Part shown: positions 34,219 to 46,200 of the stretch, one piece after another
Layout: each line of letters opens with the position of its first letter
Numbering within the stretch: position 1 is the first letter of the stretch
From: Ligula intestinalis
Taxonomy: Eukaryota > Platyhelminthes > Cestoda > Diphyllobothriidea > Diphyllobothriidae
DNA length: 64,000 bases
Assembly (NCBI GenBank): GCA_036362985.1
Contig: JAYGXS010000005.1
Location: 8,969,486-9,033,485, forward strand
Reading direction: 5' to 3'
Translations under genes and position numbers: made by a program
Notes under the pieces: model-generated
Told to the model about the DNA's origin: nothing
Database searches by the model: none
Seen by the model: the letters and a program-made list of their open reading frames with translations, nothing else

Positions 34219-37200
34219 TTGCTCTGAATTCGGCGCACACTGATACATTAGCTTTCCTGACTAAAAGGCCTCATATGGGTGATAGGGACTATGAACAGGC
34301 AACCACCAGCTAGGTCGAAGTTGGCCAAGGTATGTCGTTCCCGTCTGAAAGGCGTATGCATTTATAGATACATGGAACTGGGGTGTTCATTCGATCAATC
34401 TGGTTAGGGCATTTACTTGTCCCGGAAATGCCTTAAGACTCGTAATTGATTGATATCAGGCTGTCGCTTAGCGACCTCAGACTTATTATGGAGTGGATCC
34501 GACAAAGACAACGGAGACCATCATATGTCTGAGGTCACTAAGCGACAGCCTGATATCACTCAAATACGGGCCTCAGGGCACTTCCGGGACAAGTGTATGC
34601 CCTAACCAGATAGATCGGATATATATCTGGTCAATAATTATCTAAATTATTAAGCGCTGCACTTGAAAGTGGGTTGCTGGAAGATGACTTTTTTAAGGTC
34701 AGAACCGAGATTTCCATGAATATTTTGGCTGACGATAATCATCATCTGTGGAATAACCACGCAAATTTCCATTCTACAAAGGAGTAGCACTACGAGTAGT
34801 GTGAATTCTATATGTTAAATGTCTAACACCGTACTCCCGCACAGCGCTTTTAGCTAGTACCTATGCGGGAATGTGATATAATATATTTAGCAAATATAGA
34901 TACATATTGTTGAAATACTGGCAAAGATTCCCAACGAAGCCTTTCTTTTCTCAATCAAATGTATCTGTATATATTAGAGGACGAGGTCCCACCGGGAGCC
35001 AACCCACTTATTGACCTTTGTATTATGTAGGAAAAGTTTAATAGCATGACCAGCCTTTGAAGGGAGTAAAATGTAATTATGCTAAATATACGCTAAGTAC
35101 CTAGTATAATTTCATCATGAAGCTTGCATGGTCATTGGCGGCTACTGTAGGTCAGTATTTTCCGAATACCCTTATTAATGCAGCATAGATGTCCTACTCT
35201 GAGCTGGTATCCAACGGCAGCTTTTTAAAGCCTTTACAGGAGTCTTTACTCAGTTTGTTGCATTATCCAGAAACACGAAGACTTTCGTCGAATCGAACTT
35301 CTCGAGCCTACTCGTTGCATGCTGGAGGCAGCCAATGGTGCGCTTGACTTGCTAGCGCGCATGGCCACCCACACTGGCCAAGCAGATGACTCCAACCTGG
35401 CGCGTGCTTGTGCTGAAGCCAGGGAGCGCATAGCCTCGGCGACCTCCGCTGCCAATGAGGCCCGTCGTGCTGCTGAAGTGGCTTGGTTCCGAAGGAAGCG
35501 TCTCCTTTACCTCCGACTGGTGGTCTTCAAGCTGGAATCCGAACATGAGAGAATAATGAATTGGTTTACTGATGTGAGTACTCTTCACTGTTATAGGTAC
35601 AGCAGATCCTGGCCTAGCATGCTTTTGTCCAATAGGTAGACCTGCTCTGAGTTCATAAACGGTATTGCACATCAGGGACACTAAAATGTCCCTTTCTCGA
35701 ACCATAAAAATCGTCTTTACTTCACTGGTTAAATAGTTCCTGCGATATTGTTGAAGTGGGTCTGTGAAATTCGCATCAATAAACCCCTTCTTATATACCA
35801 AAAAATGGAATGTCTCCAACTTACGGCAGGAGAAAATTTGGTTAAGATCTAAATATGAGCTACCTTTTTGCAGAAAAGTCAATGTAACTTCTTTTAGCTA
35901 GAGTGTATAAGAGACCCATCCTTCTATACATTAACTGAGCAGATGTTATATAGGGATTGAACATGCAAAACAGAGTTCCGCACATTTAATGCCGATCCTA
36001 TCAGGCCAGAATTAATGTGTTCTATGATTGCATTTAAAGGAAGATGGATTTTATGTAGGTAAATTGTTATCAGGTCCCGGTACTAAGGCATGCTATAATA
36101 CTACAATAGAATGCTAAACTTAGCGTACGTGGCCCTATCTTAACTTTATTCCTAGGACATGCTTACTTAGTTCATTTACGCAGGTATGCTGTGTTAGAGT
36201 TGCGGTTGGTGTTAAGCTTACAAGGAAGGTTACAGGAATGGTAAAGTTTAGGGCTGGGGTCAGGATTAGGGTAAGGGTTATATTTACCTGCCTCCCGCCG
36301 TCTTACCCAATCCAGCCATCCGTAATTGATAACAATGGATTATCTGTTTTCCAAAAGTTTATCCGCTCTTAAGTCGCATCGCTCAGATTGGACTCTGACT
36401 TCTGCCACCCTACTGGAATAATTTAACAGAGGTAGACCAGATTCCGCCACAATCTGCTTCAGTTTAAACGAACATTTACAAAGGGAATAGTCCATTTTTG
36501 GGTGCTGGCGGCAAAATAGAAACATCATGTGGTGTGACTCAACAAAATAGATGTTGCCATTCTGTCTGAACCTCGTGACCAAGAGGATATAGAAGGATTC
36601 TACTTCTAAACATCCCAAGCGAACCTCCAAACCCCTGTCCATAACTGCACACCAGAATAAAAGACAACACAATCATGGCTACTTAAACCATCCAAGTAAG
36701 CATTTTATAAGATTGTCAGCAAGTGGGGATGCCGGATCATTTTTCACTAAATAATGGTTGGAATCAAGCAAATTAGAAGGATGAAATACCATTTAAAAAG
36801 TCCATATTGGTTTTATCAACTTTTAACGTGTTCTCAAGTAAATATCTTCAGAGTTATAACTGCTAGCCAATTTTACTACCATCTTGGTAAAGCATGTGAC
36901 TTCCTATAAAGTATTTCGAGAACTACTCAACCATAAAAGTCATGTAAAAAGTCATTAACTGGATCTCACATCGAGCAGCAGTCCAAATGGAACCTAGGCA
37001 CGCTTAAGTGAACATTTTATAAGTTAGATGACTATTTCGGCCATCTGATAAGCACAGCGATTAGGTAGTTTATTTTAACTTTGAAAATGAACATAGACAG
37101 ATGAATTGATTTGCATGGGTGTCTGATATTGCATAGCAGTTTATGAAATAAAACGTATAAGCTTCTTAAATCAAAGAATCTGCCTAAATAATCCTTTTTT

Positions 37201-40200
37201 TAATAAAACCTTTTATCCTCGCCTTTGTAGTACGGGGAGCCGCAGTTGGCAAGTATAACGCCAGAAACCAACCTAGAGGACTGTGAACTCGCCATGCAGA
37301 AACTGATGGGTCTAATGAGCGACGCCCGAGAAATGCAACGAGCTCACTCACGTCTAATGCAGCAAACGCACCAAATAACACTGCCACACAGCCCAAACAC
37401 CTCGCCCACAACGGGCCAACCAGTGTTCAGCTTTGCAGAGGACGGAGATGTCGAGGTAGAAGTTCAGAGCACCTACATGGACCTAGTGCGCCGTTTCTCC
37501 ACTTCAGAGAAGTACATCTGGGAGTTTATCGATCGCTTGGAAGCGCGGCGCCGCTGCTTGCATACCAGCATAATCTTCTACAGCGAAACGACTGTGGTAA
37601 GTCACCCTTGAAAGTTCTGCTCAGTTGCACAAGTGACTAGTAAAGCGTTGGCACCAGGCTCAAAACAAATCAACGCTCGCATCCACAGATATAGGATATA
37701 TCTGATGCAAATTGCTGAAAATTGCGAAGGACTTGTAACCACTCAAAAACAAGCACTAAGGCATGTACAAAAATTTTCAAATAATAATAATTAACAAACT
37801 TAAGCAAATTAAAAACTTAAAGTAGATATAAAAATTAAAACCGTTTGCTTATAAATGTCAATTTTTTGAAGAAGTTCCAATTTCTGAAACCGTGAGAAAT
37901 TGGCGTAGCTGTGACCAATAAACGTTAATTAACTTTCAGTTGAAATGCTATTAATACTATTTTGTAGATCTGAACAAGGCGAAGGTCACGGATTGAGCAG
38001 GATGTATTGACGCCATACAGTTGCGTGACCTCTAATTCATCTGCCAACGGTCATTGCCTATTAATATAGTAAATTAACTGTCCAATTAGAAGGATGAAGT
38101 TTAATAGGTATCTAGGGTGGAAAACGTAAGTCAAAAATGTGGGTGCATAGTCAGGGGTAGAGGAGGAAGCGGGTAATTATCACAGCGTGGCGGTTCAGGT
38201 GACAGTGAAAGCCAGTGAAGTGTTATTAAAAGGGGGACAAAGAACGGGACAGCAGTCGGTCTAATCAGTTTTTATGCTGTCCTTAACAGTCTGACGAAGA
38301 TTATTCCGTTTCACGTCTTTAAAGACTTTTTATTCAACTTCAAACTATGGCATATGTAAAAAGTATTTACTGAAAAAGAGAGTGCTTGAATCTAAGTTCT
38401 AATGAATATGGTGACCTAGGGCGTATTTTTAGACTCTGCCAGACCAAAACTCACTATAGAGCAAAATGAACGTCTACAAAAAATGGTTTGCCTATGATCA
38501 GGCTAGAAACTTCGATAATAAATTACCCATTTAAAACTTGCATTAGTTATTAAGCTGATGAATCCTTGATTATATTAACTTCTTCCGAGATAAGATAAAA
38601 GTAAAAATGGGGGACTTTGACCGGTTTTGTGATTTTCCTAAAAATGAGTGATACAATTTTGACTGAACCTAAAAAAATCTCACCTTCCTTTTTATATCGG
38701 TGAGTTGTTCAGTATATTTAATTAATGACAGACCCTGCTCTGATAAATTGACAAAAAATAATTTTCAAAATTGAATTCAGCCTTTGTTTTTGAAAAGTAA
38801 TGCGATGGCAGCACTTTCTTTTACCTGGCTTTCAGTAACTATGCATCACACTTTCCGGTTCAGGAGGAGATTTATTTTAAAAATTCCTGTTTTTATTAGT
38901 GTTCTTTTATACAGCAACGCAAAAAGATAAACGGTTTGGTCCTGGCATATTATATGGCATAGAAAATTTCTTACATATCCCACAACCTCTGTCTTTGCCG
39001 AAATCCCGCCTGTTTCCTTCAATTTATTGAAAGAACATGCAGTTTTTTTATCAAAAGGCTATCTTAGCATCACATTCACTCAAAAGATCAAATAAACAAG
39101 ACCAAGTGTGCGTTAAACTACCCAATTAAATTGCGATTACAACTTTGCATGCGTAAAGTCACCTACTGCAACATACCTAGGGGAAGAGAGGGAAGAATGG
39201 AGCTCTAGGATGAACTCCGCTACCTAAGCTTCGATTGTGGCCGGCGCAGGATCTGGGTCATATCCCGTAAGGGTGTCCTTTCTTCCGGTCCCCAAACTGG
39301 TTCAGAAACAAGACTAAGATGGGACTGAAAAAGTGGACTGTTCAGACCTTAGGCATGACAGCAACCGACTGGCCTACGATCGGCAGGATGGAATCATCCC
39401 AACGGCTAGGAATCATTCAAAGTTCTACTTTTACAGCACCAGGAGTAGCCATATGCGCACCATTTAGGTTGGAGTTGGAAAAGATTATGCAGAATCAATC
39501 TTATTAGCTTCCACCGCTAAGGCTACTTCACAGGGGCTAGCGAGAGGAGGTTGACTATGGTGGTTATTAGAAAGCGAGATCCCAGTTTGCTTGTTTCACT
39601 AAACCGAGATTCGAACACTTCTACTACAACCTGTTCCTCACAAAAAAAGGACTCCCCAGCGATGTGGAGTTTCGGATCATAAGCTTGACCACCTGTGGAA
39701 AAGGTTCCCCTCGCTAGATTTAAGGCAAAAGGTTTGAAGTCTAAGTTCTGCAAATACTCCCATGTTTAACTTGAAAATTATATTTGGCAACCATATTTTT
39801 TCGGCAATTCATCATTGATGATGAAAAAAAGGAGAGTTGGACAAGGTTTATGCATGCCTTTTAATTAAAAATTATCCTTTCTCACACCAGCCACAGGCTG
39901 AGATCAATATATAGAGGCTATCTGACCAGAAAAATGGGGAAAAGGGGGAGACTTTAAGGAGTGATCGTGGGTCGAGTACGCGGAGGGAAAATCACTTTCA
40001 CGTGCAGATAGTGAACAATTATCACCAGGGGAACAGGGGTTACATGCGCTTGCCATGCAGCGTCAGCCACGTAGGTGAATCTGTAAATGCGGGAGAAGGA
40101 CACGGAGCCATTACTCTGATAGAAGTTCTAGACGCAGAGGCAGATTAGGGCCAGAAGCTGAGAAGTGTATGGTATCCGGTATCGAGTAATGACTACATTA

Positions 40201-43200
40201 GTTGAGTTAACCCTAACGGCTACGATCTCCCAGGCCTGGTTCCTTAGGAGAAGAGCGAAGTCATGAGAAGGCCAGAGTGGTAAGAAGATTGTTTTCCGTA
40301 CAGAAGGTATGGATAATACAGGGTGCCCCACGAAAAACCCCTACATTTATGATAATGTTTATACTGTTATAAAAAATAAAAATTATTGATTACAATTATA
40401 ACTAACAACTTTATTGTGTAATTAACAAACTGTTACCTAATAACAAGTAACATATACCGCTCAAAATGCTGTCCATTAACTGCAGAACAGCGACGTAAGC
40501 GATCCATCCAGCTCTGAGCTGCTCGACGAATGACATCAAGAGGGATGTTGTTCCATGTGTCCATCAACACATATTTTATTGACTCAATATCAGTGATTTC
40601 TATTCTCCGTCTCTGAACCTCCTGTAAGAGTACACTACAACTGCAAAAGTCCATTACATTCAGGTCAGGGCTCTTGGATGGCCATTGCTGGGGTGTGATG
40701 AAATCTGGAGTGTTAACTCGGAGCCAGGCGACAGTGTCATTGGCAGTGTGTGGCTTTGCACCATCTTGCTGCCACGTCCAGGGTTCTCCCTGCATTACTT
40801 GATCAATATCTGTAAACATCTGCGGGCACATATCCTGTCTGTAAACAACTTGATTTACAGGTTTTTTCGTTCTCCGACTCGGTGCAACACCTTCCTGCCC
40901 AGCAGCATCTCTTTCAATAAAATAGAGGTCTGTTTTGCCTTACCAGGAAACAGCACCATAGCACATGATAGATTTTTGCTGCTTGTCTATCTCCAACAGC
41001 AAATCTTCATCAGGAATATCAGTTTTGACTTCCACTGCACGATATATGCATTCATTTTGCCTATTCAGTAGTGCAGACAAGCAGAATGATGATTCCTCTG
41101 AGAACCACACTTGTTTCCATTTTTCTCCTTCACCGAAGCGCTGAAGCATGGCATCACACTTTGTCTTTCGAGCTTGCTGGTGTGCTTCAGTTAAAACATG
41201 GCATTGAATGCGTCAAAAACATTTTAAATTCCAAGACTGCTCGCCTTGTTGGGGAATCGTGCCTGCAAGAAGGGCCACTACCAGGCTTACGCACCTTTGC
41301 TACAGGTGATCCACCTTGTTTGAATGCAGCCGCGACACCTCGAAACTGGTCAGTTGTAATGGCACCAAAAAAATTAGGCAAAATGTTCCGATATTTCTGC
41401 AACCCCCATGTTGGATGTTCTTTCCGGAATAGGACGATGACCTCGCGCTGGAAATTGCTTAGCAGTGGCATGGGTCTACCGGTCTTTCCAGAATATTCCT
41501 GGCATATGGTGCGCAGGTGGGCATTTAAGAACCTTCTCCTCTGCGACCACCACCCACGTTGTGTGGGTGCTCCTCATAACTGAGCGGAACATGGCGTGGG
41601 CGACATGAATGCGGGTGCGAACCAACGGGGGCGACTTCACTTCGGATGTGGCCCAGGTTTTCTGTTTTCTCCGCCATCGATCGTGACGGCATGGGTGGTC
41701 CGGCCACCGTAACAATCACAAACTTAGGGGTTTTTTGTGGGGCACCCTGTAGTAAGGAGGAATTTTTGAATATCGGAGCGCACGTCCAGCCGCGAGGGCA
41801 GCTAGGTCCGAAGTGATCTGGAACGGTAGTAATCCGAGTGGCCATCAAAAGCTATATTTGTAACGTGCAGTCTTGACGGTGATTGGTCTGACCGCACGAG
41901 GTTACGCACCGGCGTGGGCTCAGCCGAGACTAGACCTGTTAGTAGGTCGCGCCTTATTGTTACGACGAGTCGCAAATGTTGTAACGGGGACATCTGACGT
42001 GCGTCCCCGTTGAATAACGCCCTGTTGAAATCCCCAAGGAAGAACACAATAAGAAGGGCATTATTCTGGTATCCACCCGGAGGAGGGTTTATTGTGTACA
42101 AAACCCGGATTTGTTGACTCGAGTGGCTGTTACCGCTTGTTGATCTCCAGCGTGCTGTTTGTCCCGCCTCGGGGGCGTGTCCCGGCATTGGGAGTGGACC
42201 AGTGTGTCCTCGCTATCCGGTGTGTGATGCAACTCTCCCTGTCTGCTAGGGACAGTGGCTTATAAGAGATTGTCTGCGCGTCCTCTGGTGGTCTAGTTGG
42301 CTGCATTGGCTACCCGCGCACGGCTGTGCGCGCTTTTCTGTTGGGCCGGACTGATAGCGTGACCTGAGAGTTTATCCGGGCCGCTCGTTAGGAATAATCC
42401 GAACCCTGCATTGGGATAACTGCGACCAGTTGGCACGTGCGTGTGTGTCCATTGCGGGCTTTCTGGTCATCGCTTGGGGGCAGCCCAGCGACCGCTATTG
42501 AACAAAGGAATCATTGTGGTGGTCTGTAGCAGGCATGACGCCTTAGGAAAACTGACAAGGTTGCCAGCCCTTGGTCAGGCTACCGTCCTAACATGCCTGA
42601 CATTGAGTTAGAGGTGGACAGGGTGCGGCCGTTCACACAAGAGCGCTTGTTAAGGGCAGTCAACGCGACGGCAACCTTGGCGTAGTGTGTAAGCTATCAG
42701 GGGTTTCCACAGAGGCCGCTAGCGGCCACTGCATCGGTTCCGCTGGTTCACACAGAAACTGTCAGCCTTTTCTGAGCCTTCAAGTCGACGCGGAGTAAGC
42801 ACAAACACCTAGAAAAGCAGGCTTGTTGACAAACACGCAAACTCTGCTCGCGTTAAATCCGACTGAAGGGTTGCGACCTGAGGTCCTGAGTGTGATAACT
42901 TTGCATCCGACGTGGAACAGCGACGGTAAGATAAAAAGCACAACAAATTGGGCTTACCTTTGCACCACTTTTGAGAACAGCCTTAAGAGCCCGTTTCATT
43001 TACTGGCCCTTTCTTTTCTGTTAGTTGCTGCAATGTCTACGTGACCTAGAGAACCAGATGCAGGCCACAGCAGCTGGGAAACCCAGTGTACCACTACCTC
43101 AAGATTTCTTCCGCCGTCTGGTTGAACTCGAACTTCGGGTGCCAGGACTGCAGGAAACGCTGGTAGAACTGCGCACCGGCGTCGACGAGATGCAACTGTC

Positions 43201-46200
43201 GCCCACGATGGGAGCCCCTGTGGGATCCCCACCGGGCTCCGTGTTGCCAGCACATTCGGACGCCGCTATGACACATCTGCTGGACGAGGTTGATCAGACC
43301 ATCCTCAGGTGCCGCAATCTCTGTGGCCAGTTTCCGGGATACGATGCAACCGACCAGAGCGTTCGATCTATTGATGAGCGTCTAACAGCGGTGAGTCATA
43401 TTTGAACTGATTTTTGTTTAAAAAACCTAAAATGTGCCGCGAGCAGCCGAATGCTAGGATAAGAGAGCACAGACGCCTCTCAATCACTGGTCTTCGTTTG
43501 AGGCAACTCAGCAAGTCAAATATTGTGATGCGGTATGAGCAAGCAGTTATAGATAAAACCTTAATTTAAGGGTTCTCTTGCATGCAGCTATCACGCGCTT
43601 GTGAGAAGAGTTGGCCTAGTGATACGAGTTGGCCTATAATGAAGTTATAGGTGGCCTCCTACACGGTATCTGCTGTTGTGACGCAATATATCCTTGGAAC
43701 GGTTTATGGCTGGTTGGAATTATGAGGTAATGACTGGAATTTCACATGTCTGAGAAATATGGTGCAACTCTGTGCTTAAATCTCTAGGGTCGCTAGTCAA
43801 CCGATCAGATGACCATGTACCGATGCTTTTTCGGCGATTTAGGGCCTCATCTCGGTTTGAGTGTGGCAAAATGAGGTGCAGTTATCATCCGCCGTAGGAT
43901 TGGGTTAAGTCTTGCTTTTAAGGAAGCAACAAGACGCAACTTCTTTTCATTCAAGGCAGTCTTCGCCTTCAGAATTACGTCTTTACTGGATACCTATCAG
44001 CCCTGTGAAATAAAATAGCATATTTATGATAGCGAGGTATCAGATACGGATGCGGACTGTTCTGAAAGTCTTCGTTTGGGAGGGGGAGTTGGAAGGGAAA
44101 TCTGGGCTCACTTGCCCCTACGGGTGGATACCTGCAAGTAAGCAAGTGCTATTGGAATATCTTCCGAGTCTTTTGTCAAGCAGCCATGGGTCACGCCGAA
44201 TGCTTAGTTTGAATAGCATTATTTTTACAAGCGGAGAACATTATACCTTACCGGACTGACATTATCTCCATCGAAGCTAGTAGATTTCGTTCATTGACTT
44301 TTTCAGCATTATGTTGTAGTCTACCTGAAGCGTCTCATGGGAGTACATGGTGAACGGCGTCATCCGTCATCGCGCGCTCAATCCCCTTCGTATAAGCTTT
44401 TCTTAGGCTCGCTGGAAAAAATGCTCTTGTGTTTTTGGAGACACTTTAAATCTTTTATCCCATGACGTCTGCTCAACTGGAATTACTAAAGGCACAAACA
44501 GAGAAGTGACTAGTATTTTTAAGAAGCTTGCGGTTTTTTCCGATTCGCTAAGTGGAATTTGTGGAGAACACTATCTTAAGACTTTGCAGCAGAGTAGGTA
44601 TGTTTAGAGGGCTGAATAAACCAGAGTTATCCTAATTCGTCGGATATGTCGCCTTTGAAAGGCCCTTCGAAAAAGGAGCTGCATTCCAGTAGATATTTGT
44701 CTGATCCTAGTGTAGGAAAATATGTATATCTTGTTTGAATAAGCATTTTCCTTTAGTACACTGTAAATCGTTTTTACTTCCACCTAGAGGAAATTCGAGC
44801 GAGGAAATCTTTGTACATCTGTTGATTACCAGAACTAGGGGGGTCATCTTATGACGGTAAAGGTGAGGGGACTTCGAAATTTCCAACAAAACCGAACATA
44901 TCATCTGAAGCAGAAATGAGATTTGTGAAAAAATAAATCAGGCGCTATTTCGTGCTATCATACTTTGTGAAGCTAGCCTAGAGAAAGACAGTACGTATAA
45001 TGCGAACACCTTTAACCCTGAGCCCAAATGGAATACGCGCGGTCTGATTTTAGCTCACAAGTAACCTTGAACTCCTCGTCTCAATGAAGACGTTTATCCT
45101 TTAACAAAAAAGGAAGGCATTTCACAGAGACGCACCGTGGATATGCGAACAACGATAATTGAGCCGAAAGGGTTCCAGTTGGCAGCATCCAGCTCTTTGG
45201 AAACATTCAAATGGGTTAGCGGCCCATAAGTCAAAGAACTAATGGCATTCCCGTCAGAGGTGACAGTCGTAATTATCAAACTGACCGTGGCTGGATTTTC
45301 AGGCTAGATCCATCGATAGATAGAGACATTCACTGGGGAAGTTGGAATGCGAAGGAGCGAGCTTAAAATAAAAGAGACGAGTCCTCTCGATTTTATGGTG
45401 TAGCCATTTTAAACGTATACTTTCCGATTCACAGTAAAGGGAACATGCCGTTTTTGAAATATTCGATCATTTTCAGCTGTGGAAGTGGACTGATGAGATG
45501 ATCTATCAGAAGTTTGTAAGACATTCTTCACCCGGCTCCACCCTCCAAAGCGTTTCTGACTTTGAAGACCTTCATCGCAGACTAGACAGACAAATGTCCT
45601 CACAGGAACCCGAGCTCAATCGCTTGAGGAACCTAATACAGTCAATGCCTCCTTCAGCAGAAAAGCAGGACCTCCAGGTGAGTATAAATATGCGTATATT
45701 TTTTCAAGGCAAATACCTTCTTTCAGAAAATAAGGCAAATGTTCGACCCTGGTTCCCTAGCTCGTCATCTTTCTTGAGTAATTTTGAAAAAACAGCCATT
45801 ATTTCAATCAGGCTTACAACTCAAGACTTTTCGATGTTTGCGCTAGAAAAGACCACCACATGCGTCACTCTGTATTGATTTATTTTTCTTGAAATTGTGT
45901 ACGCGACATCTAAGTCAATGTGTCGATTGATGCATGATTCATCAGAGTGCATGGCTTCAAGAGCCTCGACCATTTTTAGAGGGGTCAATGACGATGATGC
46001 TTGTTTTGTTCCAGGTGAAGGTGTACCATGTATCACGGGTCCGCATGGCCGTTTAGTACTGATAGTCTCGCCTCTTATCTGCTAGTTTATGTTCATAGAT
46101 TCATGCGCAGGGCGAGTCTCAGTTTATCTATAGTACCACAGGTATCGCATGGGATCTGGTAGCTAACTCCTTTCTTATCAGGACAGCCAGCCCAGTCCTA

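Larger units (their letters stand above)
40319..41749 (-). mobile_element. Tc1/mariner-like transposon with TIRs and TA target duplication
   Basis: Inverted ends CAGGGTGCCCCACGAAAAAC at 40319 and CAGGGTGCCCCACAAAAAAC read inward from 41749; about 31 of the first 35 positions agree, and the match continues as CCCCTA. TA flanks both sides (40317-40318, 41750-41751). At 1,431 bp it has the usual size for a complete element. The minus strand carries a broken transposase. It lies in antisense orientation in intron 4 of the host gene. Confidence 0.9.

Noticed and set aside
35352..35882. 176-codon minus-strand ORF
   Set aside because: It overlaps exon 3 antisense and shows no domain; exon 3 is supported by splice sites and phase.
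41802..42188. 128-codon minus-strand ORF as gag-like protein
   Set aside because: No zinc knuckle, protease or RT motif is near it; composition and an AATAAA suggest non-coding LTR-like sequence at most.
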